From: Xanthostigma xanthostigma
Taxonomy: Eukaryota > Arthropoda > Insecta > Raphidioptera > Raphidiidae
Reading direction: 5' to 3'
DNA length: 64,000 nt
Assembly (NCBI GenBank): GCA_963575645.1
Contig: OY754464.1
Location: 75,180,948-75,244,947, forward strand
In this document: positions 33,281 through 43,890 of the stretch, in pieces
Numbering within the stretch: position 1 is the stretch's first letter
Layout: every line of letters starts with the position of its first letter
The notes under the pieces: model-generated
Told to the model about the DNA's origin: nothing
Seen by the model: the letters and a program-made list of their open reading frames with translations, nothing else
Database searches by the model: none
Position numbers and translations under genes: made by a program

Positions 33281-33385
33281 TTATCCAAACCATCTTCCAA
33301 CATCACTTATCTTTTCTCCCGCCTCTATTGCGCGTATTAATATAACTTTTTCATCAATACACAAAGATTTTCTTTTACTCGCCAT
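33281..33385 (-). pseudogene. Tigger/pogo transposase N-terminal HTH remnant (34 aa)
   Basis: The peptide MASKRKSLCIDEKVILIRAI continues with EAGEKISDVGRWFG and then a stop. It matches the start of CENP-B/Tigger transposases, whose psq-type helix-turn-helix opens with a basic MASKRK-like segment, a K-x-x-I-I-R helix, a GxK turn and a SDVARxFG recognition helix. It starts about 300 bp inside the right terminus of the surrounding element, pointing inward. The upstream in-frame extension to 33541 is not used in this interpretation. Confidence 0.75.
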
Positions 33386-33681
33386 GTTCACAGTTTGCAA
33401 GTTTGTGGTTAACTTAGAATATGATAACTTATCGATAAGCAGCTGAGCTAAACATATTATGAAAGATAATCCCAACAAAAGAACAAATTTCTTAGAATCT
33501 TCGGTACGCATGATGCCGACAACAAAGCAACAAAATAACAAACAAGTACGGTTTATTGCTTAATGTCGTTATTTAGAGTATCATTGTATGAGCAACAAGG
33601 TAAACCAACTAAAGTTAAGTAATTTCGACGTTTCGAGGATTTTGTCGTTATATCGAGTGACTTTAAATGGAGTTTAGACTG

Positions 33682-34009
33682 TATTGATTTTAAGCCACGA
33701 GACACGAATAATACACTCTAACTTCTTAAACTTGAATCTTAAGGGAACGGTAACAATACTTCAAGTTGCAGAGAAATTGGGGTAGAAATGTTTTGTACAT
33801 GTAGAAAATGTCTGACTGCATTTATATGATATCAATGGAATATTATTGCACAGGAAATACGATTTATAAAAATAAATACAAACCCCGGTGGCCTTTGTAC
33901 TGTTTTGTCTGAATGAATGATATCCATTTCTAAAGCTACCTAAGAAAATTCGTTCAATAAATTACCCATTATAAATAACGTAATTTTTTTTTGGAAGATT
34001 AAAGGATGA
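33682..34009. other. No gene recognised
   Basis: No ORF or repeat partner found. Confidence 0.35.
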
Positions 34010-34110
34010 ATCCTGGTGGCATAGGATCGATGAACTAAGCAAATACTGAAGGTTTTTTTACTGCATTTTATTGTCTGACGTTTCGGCAAACTTTATGCTA
34101 TCTTCGGAGA
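34010..34110 (-). mobile_element. Penelope-like remnant, family E, single arm
   Basis: This is the reverse complement of 38300-38416 (tttgccgaaacgtcagacaa, ttcagtatttgc, gatcctatg). The minus-strand motif 34074-34110 is TCT, CCGAAGA, T, a GC...GC hairpin, GAAAC, GTC, AGA; TCT and AGA form stem I. U4 of the core is C, so activity is doubtful. Confidence 0.6.
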
Positions 34111-34249
34111 ATTAATGCTATCTGTTTTCTCAGTATTGTTGTTATGTATAAAATATTTTTTTTAATAAATTTGAAATACTGTGAAAAATTCTCTGAATAT
34201 TTTTAACAAATACAACAAATGTTTAATATACGACGTTTTGAAAACGAAC

Positions 34250-34455
34250 TAAAAAGTATAAAAGAATTTTTTAACTTGTTGGATTTGAAACGAAGAACGT
34301 GGGTGTATTATTCGTTTTATCTCATAAATAATTTTTTTCATTGATATCTACTCTCTGCACTTCTTATATTATATAACTGTCGCATGCGCCCCATGTTTTT
34401 CGTTTCAAATCCTACAAGTTAAAAAAATGATTTTTTTACTTTTTAGTTAATTTTT
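34250..34455. repeat. Inverted repeat preceding a tRNA-like unit
   Basis: Left arm aactaaaaagta...ttttttaacttgttggatttgaaacga against right tcgtttcaaatcctacaagttaaaaaa...tactttttagtt. The centre is about 110 bp and GC-richer. The layout parallels 20764-21216. Confidence 0.65.
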
Positions 34456-34535
34456 TTTTAAATTTATTTTCTCCATTTTAGTTAATAAAAACATGGTAAA
34501 ACAAAAATACATCGTAAAAACATAAAAGTATTATA

Positions 34536-34605
34536 TGGGCCATGGGGGTCGAGCCCGCAACCTTTGCGTTGTTATAGCACGACGCTCTAACTGAGCTACG
34601 GCCAA
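34536..34605 (-). pseudogene. tRNA-Ile-like sequence
   Basis: Minus strand: TTGGCCG acceptor half, TAGCTCAGTTAGAGC D arm, anticodon loop CTATAAC (anticodon TAT), T arm with GGCTCGACCCC, and TGGCCCA acceptor half. Most stems pair but acceptor position 2 and one T-stem pair mismatch. Could be a decayed tRNA-Ile or SINE head. Confidence 0.5.
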
Positions 34606-35349
34606 CATTTGTAAGATATCGTACTAAGGTAAATAAGTAACAAGGAGTTATTCATTAAAATTTCTTTAGGTAATTTTTTTATTATTTTATTTTTTATTTT
34701 AGTATTGTCTCGTATTGTCATCTAATTCTGAGTTATGTTAAAAATTTCAAGTCTCTATCGCATGATGAAGTTAGTTTAAAATCAATAACAAAGTTCAGCC
34801 CGACATACACAAAAAGCAAGATATAAACGTGGTAATAATAAAAAATAACCCGTTCTGTAAAAAAATATTTTAATTTTGTAATGTTCAAGTTTTCATTTCT
34901 GTATTTCTGCTTTAGTTTTATTTACCACAGACAGTGAATATTTTATATTGCAACAATTTCTAAAACTTACACAATATTTTGTGCGAAATAATACTTTAAA
35001 TTGGCGATGCCATTGCGACGATATTCTAGTTGAATAGTGACCTAAAGGATTAACAATTCTTTCGGATTAAAAACTTGATGAAATTGATCGGTTTTATTAT
35101 TTTGTATTTTCAATATTAAATTCACGACGATTACTTATTTATTCATACAGCTTTGTTTGTCTTTTTTTGTATATTTATTCTTCGTGATTGTTTTTGAGTT
35201 TTGAAATTAAATTTCTAACAAGATAAAATATTTACATGCGACAATCTGGACTTGGCATAGTATGTGTATGAGGCTATAATACAAAGTTGCTTATGGCGAT
35301 TTTCTAGCAATTTTAACAAAACGCCATTTCTTCACGAATCTATCATGAG
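34606..35349. other. No gene recognised
   Basis: AT-rich, no supported feature. Confidence 0.35.
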
Positions 35350-35755
35350 TAGTGATGTGCCGGATATCCGTATCCGCGGATATCCGAGGGAGAAGAAAGA
35401 TCCGTATCCGTTAGTTTTTGGCGGATCCTTTATCTTATTAATTTTCAATTCATAGATGAAATTTTATATATATAGGTGATTAGGTAATAATGAAAACCTG
35501 TTAAATTCCATTCAAATTATTTTTTATTTTTTAAATCGTATTTGGCACCTTTATATTGCAAATATTTATCGTAGTGAGTACCATACTAATAGAAGTACTA
35601 AATCAACTATCTTTATAATGAGATATTGCACATCGATCTTTGGAAAGAGACAATCTGTTATGAGAGTTAACTCTTAAAGAGGTCAATTATTCCCATAACA
35701 GATAGTCTCTTTCCAAAGGTCGATGTGCAATATTTACCGCCGCGTACTCTAAGAA
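35350..35755. mobile_element. hAT-like MITE, family 1, copy 3 (right end missing)
   Basis: It starts TAGTGATGTGCCGGATATCC and follows copy 1 as far as the inner inverted pair and gcgtactctaagaa, where it joins a pogo right end. The right terminal repeat is lost, so no duplication can be checked. Confidence 0.82.
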
Positions 35756-35797
35756 GTTTGTCGTTATATCGAGTGACGTTAAATGGAGTTTACACTG
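35756..35797 (-). mobile_element. pogo-like right-end fragment
   Basis: The sequence tttgtcgttatatcgagtga...ggagtttacactg matches the right terminus of the 32181-33681 element and is followed by TA. It abuts the broken end of the hAT MITE, marking a recombination or deletion junction. Confidence 0.75.
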
Positions 35798-36485
35798 TAC
35801 TTCGAATATCAGTATCGCCTTTTTCTTTATTTAATTGATCCTTAAGCCAGAAGAATGCAAACATTGTACTTGTGTTCTATTTTAAAACATAACTGAAATA
35901 ATAATTTACAATACAAGAAAAATTTGTACGTTATGTTATAATTTCTCCTCGCTGACAAGATCGGTTGTGTTCGGGTCAAGTCGAGGTTTGACTGACGCCA
36001 CACGACAAAAAAACAGGGCCATGTAATTGTACCGTCATCAATCTTGTTTAAAATAAAAAATCCGACATAGGCCCTTTTGCCTTTTGAACGAAAATATACA
36101 ATTATAAAGCATGGAAGTATCGTTCAACACTGCAGACTGCAATTGACGGCTAAAAGCAAATGCTTGTTATCCAGCTGATCTCTCAAAGGACTTCACAGTT
36201 CGTTTCGATGGTTTATTTACATTGAATGGCGAGCTTTGAGCTTTTATTATTCAATACGAAAAAAACAATCTAGCTCGTCAGATATATTGGATTGATATAT
36301 TGAACACAGCAATATTCTTATCGACACTTAACGGAGAAATTGCAGAGATTTTAATTCTTCGAAGACGATTAAATAATTGTTAAGTCCTGTGAAGCTGAAA
36401 GTGTCTATGATTATATTCGGAAAACAACTTTCAGAGTCGAGGTCAGGAGTCGGAAGAGGTAACTTTTTTTTGTCAGGGTGTCAGT
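35798..36485. other. No gene recognised
   Basis: No supported ORF, no repeat ends seen. Confidence 0.35.
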
Positions 36486-37984
36486 CTAGAAACCCCCTCC
36501 CGTTTTCGAGGTTGCTGAACACGATGGTGAGAGTTCCTCGGCAACTCTTTCAAATTGCCCCCCCCCTGATTTCCATCCCTTAAAAAAAATTGAAAAGAAG
36601 TTTGACCCTGCAGGCCATCCCTGTAACTTCCCGCTATTTTCGAGTTCAAAACGCTCAAAAAAATATAAAATATAGCAAGAAGTTTATTTTTTAGCTCTTC
36701 GAGCTCAAAAAAAAACACTTTGTTACGAAATTTTCGTTCACGATATCTCATGAACAAATGAACCGATTTTGATGCGATTTGCGGCAGTCGACGCAATTTT
36801 TTAACCTAAAAAAGTTATTTATTACAGAAAAATCGATCTCATAGGAATTTTACGAGCAATTTAAAAAAAACTTTTTTACAAATTTTTCGTTCACAAATAA
36901 ACCGATTTTGATGCGGTTTGCGGCGATCGACGCAGTTTTTTTAACCTAAGAAAGTAAATTATTACAAAAAAATCGATTTGATAAGTATTTTACGAGTAAT
37001 TATAAAAAATTACTATTTTCCTAATTTTCCGTTCACGTTATCTCATGAACAAATGAACCAATTTTGATCTGGTTTGCGTAGATCGACGCAGTTTTTTCAG
37101 CCTAAGAAAGTAATTTATTACAAAAAAATCGATTTGATAACAATTTTAAGAGTCATTTTAAAAAAAAACACTTTTTTACGATTTTTTCGTTCACGGTATC
37201 TCGTGAACAAATGAACCGATTTTGATGCGGTTTGCGTAAATCGACGCAGTTTGTTAAGGAGAAGAGCTGATTGAATTTGGAATTAATCGGTTTAGTAGTT
37301 GAGAAAATATTTTACAAAAACAAGTTTTTAAGAATTTTTTGAAACTTGTTTTTTTAAGATTTCTCAAAATTTTTTGAGCCGAATCGTTTCAAATTTTCAG
37401 GAAGTCTAAGTTCACCAAGATCACGTCAGATGCCGCAAACCGCGTTTCAGTCGGACACTCCGTTCAAAAGATATAAAAGGTTTACATACATACATACACA
37501 CACACACCCCAACACACACATACACACACATACAGCCCTACGGACATCATCGCCAAAATAGTTTCAATAGCTTCCTAGGACCTCAAAACGTCGAGATCTG
37601 GCGAAAACTCGATTTTCGAAAATCGGGGTGAAACCAATAACTTCCCGATTTTTGAAAAAAAATTTTTTTTTTTTTTAAGCGGGAAGTTAAAAATTATAAA
37701 AAATTTTGAACACAACAGTTTTGTATAGGAAAATTAATTCTCTACAAAAAAATTACATAAATGATCATCTTTGAAGGCCTGTACCTAATTCTTGAAGTAT
37801 TGCATTTACAGAAAAAAACAAGGAAGATTTTTTGTAGAAAATTCATTTTCCTACAAAACTGTTGTATTCAAAATTTTTTATAATTTTTTTCCAAGAGTTG
37901 GAAATTAAGAGTACCGAGGAAACAAAAATTGTGGGACCCTCACCATCGTGTTCAGCGTCCTGAAAAACGGGAGGAGGTCTCTAG
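36486..37984. mobile_element. Large inverted-end element with internal tandem repeats
   Basis: Ends of about 50 bp are inverted: left tctagaaaccccctcccgtt...ctgaacacgatggtgag, right ctcaccatcgtgttcag...aacgggaggaggtctctaga. Inside are four tandem units marked by aaccgattttgatgc near 36761, 36900, 37057 and 37214 (period about 139-157 bp), a CA-rich tract at about 37493-37532, and an inner hairpin at about 37690-37887. A gcgggaagtta word occurs near both ends (36626 region and about 37677). No coding domain. Superfamily unknown. Confidence 0.62.
36715..37290. repeat. Tandem repeat, four units of about 139-157 bp
   Basis: Each unit carries cgttcacg(a/t)tatctcatgaac, aaccgattttgatgcggttt, gatcgacgcagttttt and a cgattt(g)ata segment. 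Units are diverged, so the array is old. Confidence 0.8.
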
Positions 37985-38204
37985 ATTGGCGCTCTGGCAA
38001 AACAAAATGTTACCTACCTCTTCCAACTGCTGACCTAGACTATGAACTAAAATGTTGCCCGCAAACAGACAAAATCAATTCGAAATCCGTAAATTTTTAC
38101 CCCATGGCGGTATGCATGGAGCTAAATAATAACTCCGAAAGTGCCGAGTTAGAAACATGAACATGGATGTTTATTTTGCCATAATGCGTTTTCGACAATA
38201 TTTT

Positions 38205-38416
38205 CGATTGTCGCGTCTGCATTTTATTGTATGACGTTTCGGCAAACTTTATGCCATGTTCGGAGAAAAAAAAAACTTTTTATATATAAATCTTCTAGAT
38301 TCTCCGAAGATGGCATAAAGTTTGCCGAAACGTCAGACAATAAAATGCAATAAAAAAACCTTCAGTATTTGCAAAGTTCATTGATCCTATGTCACCAGGT
38401 TTCATCCTTTATCTTC
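38205..38416. mobile_element. Penelope-like fold-back remnant, family E
   Basis: Both arms contain gcattttattgt(a/c)tgacgtttcggc or its complement around a short AT-rich centre. The right arm has the better motif (38301-38337); the left arm's core reads CCGAACA and is broken. Family E also has a lone arm at 34010-34110. Confidence 0.62.
38301..38337 (+). ncRNA. Hammerhead-ribozyme-like motif, family E
   Basis: TCT (stem I), CCGAAGA, one extra T, GGCA...TGCC hairpin, GAAAC, GTC, AGA (stem I). All elements are present except that U4 of CUGANGA is C. A compensating function cannot be judged from sequence. Confidence 0.45.
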
Positions 38417-39082
38417 TAATTATTATTATTACTACTTTTTAAAAAGGAACGGGTGTCTCTGAAATCGCTTAATCTAAAAACGGGAATCTCGAGAAGAAGA
38501 CTCTTCTTAAAAAATAAAGAAATACATTAATTTATCACAATATAATTATTTAAACATTGGTAAATAGAACCATATAAATAAAATAAAATTCAATACGTCA
38601 TCAAAAAGTAATTAAGGCTTATAAGTAAATACACCATCACTCAACCTTAAGATTTTACGGAGCATTGAAAAATAATAAAATACATATCCTACACATAATA
38701 TACAGTGTGTACCACGGTATTTGAGACATAGTAATTTATCATGGGGCCATGATACTTTGTTAATATTTTAAGTGCAGCACTGGTTCTACATAGCTTTGTT
38801 AATGATAATCATGAATTTACTTTTTAAAATTTTCCTTAATTTTATTTTCAATTTAAAAAAAATTAAAAAAAAATAAATAGGAACGCCATTTTGTATAGCA
38901 GTTTTACAGGCTATGAGCTAAGAGCAATTTGTCGACGACTGCTTACCGATTGTTATAGAATTGTTAGATTGCATGTGAGCATTTTTTATCCCTCTTTCGA
39001 TTGATACGTTAATGTTTAATTTTATATTTTTCTCTATTGTTGACCTGTCATATTCAACTTTTGTATTGACAACATGACTAAT
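38417..39082. other. No gene recognised
   Basis: AT-rich. The word acagtgtgtaccacggtatttg at about 38702 may be a repeat end without partner. Confidence 0.35.
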
Positions 39083-40108
39083 AATAGTATATTGTGCGAC
39101 TAGTGAGAGAAGGAGAAGATTCCATGAGCGTGAAATTTGCCGCACGAGCGCAGCGAGTGCGGTAAAACACACGCGAGTGGAATATTCTCCTTCGATCAAT
39201 AGTCGCACATAATACTTTATTCAACTAGCAGGAGTAATATGTAATCGGGGCCCTGATAAAAGAGGGAAAAATAATAAATCACTTCATTGATTGACGTACC
39301 ACCGTCAGTGTATACACAAGATTGCCATGATTTCGCTGAATTGCGATGCTGTTTTCATATAAGTATACAATACCGCCTACCACGTTCCTATTGGTCCAGA
39401 AGCTACTTGCAGTTTTTTTCATTATTTAGCGCTTGGGCTTGCTACTGAGTTTCTATTGGTCCAGAAAATTCATTATTACACTAGTGAAGTAATACATTAT
39501 TTCTCCCACGCCAGAAAATTCATTATTACACTATAGTGAAGTAATATATTATTTCTCCCACGTTTAGCAGGGCCCCGAAATTACATATTACTCACGCGTG
39601 TTGAATAATAGTATATTGTGCGACTAGTGAGAGAAGGAGAAGATTCCATGAGCGTGAAATTTGCCGCACGAGCGTAGCGAGTGCGGTAACACGCACGCGA
39701 GTGGAATATTCTCCTTCGATTAATGGTCGCACATAATATTTTATTCAACTAGCACGAGTAATATGTAATCGGGGCCCTGATAAAAGAGGGAAAAATAATA
39801 AATCACTTCATTGATTGACGTACCCATCGCCCTCGATGCACATAAGATGGCCCTGACTTTCATTGATATTGCGATGCTGTTTTCATATATACAATACCGC
39901 CTACCACGTTCCTATTAGTCCAGAAGCTGTGCAGTTTTTTTTTCATTATTGCACGCTTGGGCTTGCTACTGCGTTCCTGTTGGTCCAGAAAATTCATTAT
40001 CGCACAGTACGGCTCATTATTAGCACTCTACATGTCAACATGAAGTAATTTATTATTTCTCCCGAATTTAGCAGGGCCCCGAAATTGCATATTACTCACG
40101 CGTGTTGA
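39083..40108. repeat. Tandem duplication, two units of about 524 bp
   Basis: Unit 1 (39083-39606) and unit 2 (39607-about 40108) share gtatattgtgcgactagtga, a hairpin ccgcacgagcgcagcgagtg, atgtaatcggggccctgat and cagggccccgaaatt...actcacgcgtgttgaata. The start and end of each unit are themselves partly inverted (tattcaactagca / tgttgaataatag; ggggccctga / cagggccccg), so each unit may be a fold-back element. The second unit is followed by an (ATT)n tract. Confidence 0.88.
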
Positions 40109-40112
40109 ATAA

Positions 40113-40130
40113 ATATTATTATTATAATTA

Positions 40131-40177
<47 letters not shown>

Positions 40178-40195
40178 GTTATTATTATTATTATT
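40113..40195. repeat. (ATT)n microsatellite
   Basis: About 25 ATT units with a few interruptions. Confidence 0.95.
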
Positions 40196-40519
40196 TTGAA
40201 AATCGATCTAGGTCCTCCTTAAATACCATAGGACACGCTGTATATAGATGATGGGTATATTTTACCAAAGTATTTCTTTGTAGAATGAACCAGATAATAC
40301 TTTTGAAATCTTCTTTCTTTCTAGTATTAGTATAATACATCTCTTTACAGAAAATCACAACATTGCGTTGAAATATCATTTATCCATTCCACTCTATAAT
40401 ACTTTACTCTAACATAATCCATTTCTATCGTTCGTTCAAAGTGTTTCTGATAAGCTCTAGAACAATCGACGAATTTACCGTGATGGTCGAATACACATAG
40501 GTACGCAACGTATAATGTA

Positions 40520-41265
40520 CTAGCGGTCCCGCCCGGTTTCACCCGGATGCAAAAGAATGAATGAGGAAGGAGGGACATGAGTACGCACATTCATTTTAGT
40601 TTTCCGAGATGAATGTTGTGTCGAAATTTCGTGATGATCGGAGTTACCGTTCAAAAGTTGTTCTCGATAAAAAGCAGTATTTTTACTTTTTTTAAGTAAT
40701 AAATTTCTTTTAAATCAATAATTACTGTAATTAATTAAATATATTAAATATTGAATTGAAAACACTGTAGGATGATTATTTTTATATAGGTATACCTATA
40801 GTTATAACAGGTTTCAAATGAGCTCTTAATTAGATTTTTTTAATTTTAATTAGTCGTAAATAAAATTAAAATAAATTTAAATGCAAGCCTTACAAGAAAG
40901 TAATGTAGAGAATAAAAAAAAAATAAAAATATATTCGCCCAATGTGGGGCTCGAACCCACGACCCTAATATTAACAGACGCATACTCTACCGACTGAGCC
41001 AGCCGGGCTTGTGAATGTATAACGCTAATATTGCTATATTTTGTTAAGGCATTTCACCTGAATAAAATATTATTTTTGAGATACATTTTGCAACATTTTT
41101 TATTGATGCTCCGCTCCTATTGATCGTAGCGTGATATTATATAGCCTATAGCCTTCCTCGATAAATGGGCTATCTAACAATTTTTTTTTTCAATTCGAAC
41201 CAGTAGTTTCTGAGATTAGCGCGTTCAACCAAACAAACAAACAAACTCTTCAGCTTTAATATATT
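40520..41265 (-). mobile_element. Helitron-like element, copy F, with tRNA-like module
   Basis: The minus-strand 3' end is CCGG hairpin plus CTAG (40520-40523). The 5' end near ctgaagagtttgtttg is degraded at about 41265. The tRNA-like module lies at 40937-41008. Confidence 0.82.
40937..41008 (-). pseudogene. tRNA-Lys-like module inside Helitron F
   Basis: Acceptor GCCCGGC with ATTGGGC, D arm TGGCTCAGTCGGTAGAG, anticodon loop CTGTTAA, T arm GGTTCGAGCCC. The anticodon stem is mismatched. Same module as copies A, B, E and G. Confidence 0.7.
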
Positions 41266-42018
41266 ATTTTCTATATAATATACAAGAAAACATACCCCAG
41301 CTGAAGAGTATAAGCGTCTTTCCGTTATAAATTTGACATTTGAAAGGTTATTTTCTCCGGCATTGTTTGATTGTTGTGCGCCAGACTTGTACAAAGAGCG
41401 AGTCGTCGTGCAATTCAAGGCATCTTGTGTGTAGGTATGTATGTATGTATGTATGTAGGACGTGTAGTTTTATATTGTGTTGGAGTATTCTCCTGGCCAC
41501 AGCGCCGGAAGTTGCGGATATCAGATCAATGCGGCACAACGCGAGCAGATAATACCTCCGTAGTGGTTGGTTGGTTGTACGTAGTCACTGTCGACTCACC
41601 CCCACCACCATCCCTCGTCCTACTTCACCCATCGTACAGCGTAGTCACGTCATACCGCACCTGCATTTGTCTTATTTTATGTTGCCCTGTCCGAATTACA
41701 TCAAGAATCAGTTGTACATCAATTGTTTTTCCTGCGCATCTTCAGTTCAATGCAATAATAATTATCTAAACGTCTAGATCGTTCTTGAGACAGACACAGT
41801 AGAGATGCTATATCAATAGCTATAATAAATAGTATATTACACCACAAGGGCCGAAACAATGATATTTTTGCCCTAGACGCCATGATACCTGAGGCCTGAA
41901 AAAAATTCTTTCACACTAAATTACCGTTACTTCGCGTCGGTTGATGCCTTAACGTAGTCAACATCATTTTTATTTCGTTCGAGACAGAAATGATCACGTA
42001 CACAATCAGATATTATAT
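41266..42018. other. No gene; ATGT microsatellite at 41434-41458
   Basis: Several overlapping short frames on both strands here arise from a short (ATGT)n tract and a C-rich patch at about 41595-41640. None has a domain. A fragment tagtatattacaccacaagg at about 41832 belongs to the repeat at 25860-26215. Confidence 0.4.
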
Positions 42019-42557
42019 TGTTGCGCGCTCCCTGTTGGGACGACTATGCTTTCGGTGGAATATTCTCGCAACAACAACAATGGAAAGTAGGTAGTCAAAA
42101 CCCGACCTTCATAAAGTTGCCTGAAGAAGACGATACATGTAAAGGAACGATCTCGGTGCTTCTAGAACATTCTACCAGGCGGGGGACGAAGCTATAAAAT
42201 GCGAGCGGAGTGGTTAGCAAGTCAGTCAGTCAGTTGGTTAGTTGCAGCGCGTACTTACAGTGGATTACAGACAACTGTGAAATAAATTGTTCAGTGTCGG
42301 TACAGCAAAACCTAAGTAGCTGCTAGGATAGAAGAGAAATGAGCTGTTACTTAGTTTTCTATTTTATTATTTAGAACTATTAGTTTTGTTTTTGTTATTA
42401 CTGTTTCGTTTGACAAGTACGCTTTCGTTGTGTGTTTAACTGTTTTGTTAAACGTTTATTATCGTAAATAAATAAATTGCACCACGAACTAGAACAGTTT
42501 TGTTTCAATATTTTCTAAAATAATGTCAAAATAATGTAGTGATCTCGAAACATAACA
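42019..42557 (+). mobile_element. Solo LTR of a retrotransposon (539 bp)
   Basis: Ends TGTTGCGCGC and ...ACATAACA give TG...CA with 4-bp inverted tips. A TATA box (ctataaaatg, about 42191) is followed about 30 bp later by tcagtcagtcagt, the initiator type of arthropod LTR retrotransposons. aataaataaat at about 42468 can serve polyadenylation. No second LTR or coding region adjoins it, and a target duplication is not clear. A diverged minus-strand relative occupies 60020-60138 and continues after 63989. Confidence 0.75.
42191..42236 (+). promoter_or_regulatory. LTR core promoter: TATA box and TCAGT initiator
   Basis: ctataaaatgcgagc at about 42191 and (tcag)3-type initiator at about 42223-42234, spaced about 30 bp, as in RNA polymerase II core promoters of insects. 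Confidence 0.65.
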
Positions 42558-42639
42558 ATTTGTTCCTCAATATTCAAACTCATTACAGTAATAACTTCCC
42601 AATGAACTAAGAAGTTAATAATTTTTCTACGTACCTCAG

Positions 42640-43215
42640 TCTAAAGTGCGTACTTCCGGCATCAATTTTAAGGCAGACATAAGTAACTAGAGTTCGTTAG
42701 TTCGTATGCTTGCCATAAGTGAAAGTGTCTTCAGTTGAGAGAAAGAAAGCTGCAGCGGGTCCAGAAAACCATATATATGTTTACTCAAATCAGCATTGTT
42801 TTGTATCATTAGTTACCATAGAGATAAGGAACTTTTCTCTCTCTGAATTGCAGACACTTTAACGGCTCACTCTCGTACTCTAGTCTAATATCTCTATGGA
42901 TTACACGCACTGATGCCGGAAGTACGTACTTTCGACCGACTATAAAGAAAAATAGTTATCATTTACACCGCTCCATGAGACTGCCGCTACTGCCGCCAGC
43001 CAATAGTAATTCGTGTTTGTACTTATAACCTCAAAAATGCTTGCTTGGCATTTATCTGTGTTTTTATGTAATTAATTAATGTAATTAATAAACGTACTTT
43101 CGACCGAGGTATGAAAAAAAAAATAGTTTATTACACCACACGGGCAAAAGGTTTGGGAGCCTTGAACTGCGCGTCTCAAACTGTCTGGCCTTGTGGTGTA
43201 ATATACTATTGTAAC
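42640..43215. repeat. Palindromic repeat related to 25860-26215
   Basis: gtgcgtacttccggcatc at about 42656 and its complement gatgccggaagtacgtac at about 42913 bound an inverted element of about 270 bp. At 43090-43210 a second block (tactttcgaccgaggtatga, ttacaccacacgggc, ccttgtggtgtaatatacta) matches 25860-26215. Confidence 0.6.
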
Positions 43216-43890
43216 AAAACTGAATACGTAGTCGTCCCAACTAGGGGTACGGAACACTATTTTATTAGATCAATATGAATATTTAGCTGTGAGAATGCGT
43301 TAGGTCCAAACTTGTTTCGACCCTAATTAGAACAGCAATGCAAAATGACAAAACAGCGAGAATCGAGCATGATGTAGTTCAGGGACTATCCAATGATCCG
43401 TCTTATTTTCAGAATTGTATGTAATATCACGCTCGGATGTTTACTGAAACAATATGCATATAACTGCGATGCGAAGAGATGGTTTGTGGGTAAACAAATG
43501 CATTTACCGCACTGCACGTTATGTACATAATATGTACATTCATTTACACCGTACTTCGTTATTTACATATTAATTAAACTGTTTCGTCCAAAATATGAAA
43601 AACAAACAAATTTATGTCATTCGTGTTTTGGTTAGTCTCAGAATAATTATGGCCGAAACTGTGCAATATAAAACTATTTTACATAAAAACTTAATAACAG
43701 AATAACGTAGTTTTGATATTTTACGGACTGTGGGAATAAAAATTATTATTTTATTAGAATTTCAAATTAATGAACAATGTGGAGCGCGAAATAAAAAAAA
43801 CGATGTTTTACAAAACATAAATAACACATTTTGGTTTTTGTAAAAACCGTGCAAAACTGCTTCATTTTTATACATATAAATAAAACTCAA
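43216..43890. other. No gene recognised
   Basis: AT-rich, no supported ORF or repeat end. Confidence 0.35.

Larger units (their letters stand above)
32181..33681 (-). mobile_element. pogo/Tigger-like element with nested repeat, copy 2
   Basis: Left CAGTGTAAACTCTATATAGC and right end ...GGAGTTTAGACTG form diverged inverted repeats, with TA on both sides. On the minus strand a transposase N-terminus survives at 33281-33385. At 32273-32999 the element is interrupted by a TTAAGGAGGTTGA repeat. The 5' part, including catalytic DDE sequence, is otherwise gone. Confidence 0.78.

Noticed and set aside
34536-34605. Functional tRNA-Ile(TAT) gene
   Set aside because: Acceptor and T-stem mismatches and lack of a clear terminator. 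Kept only as tRNA-like.
36473-36796. 107-codon minus-strand ORF
   Set aside because: It spans the inverted end and first tandem unit of the 36486-37984 element, so composition and position indicate non-coding repeat.
41340-41777. Stack of five overlapping ORFs on both strands
   Set aside because: They arise from an (ATGT)n tract and low stop density. No domain, no codon pattern, no splice context.
42019-42557. Complete LTR retrotransposon
   Set aside because: Only one LTR is present, with no primer site, gag or pol next to it.
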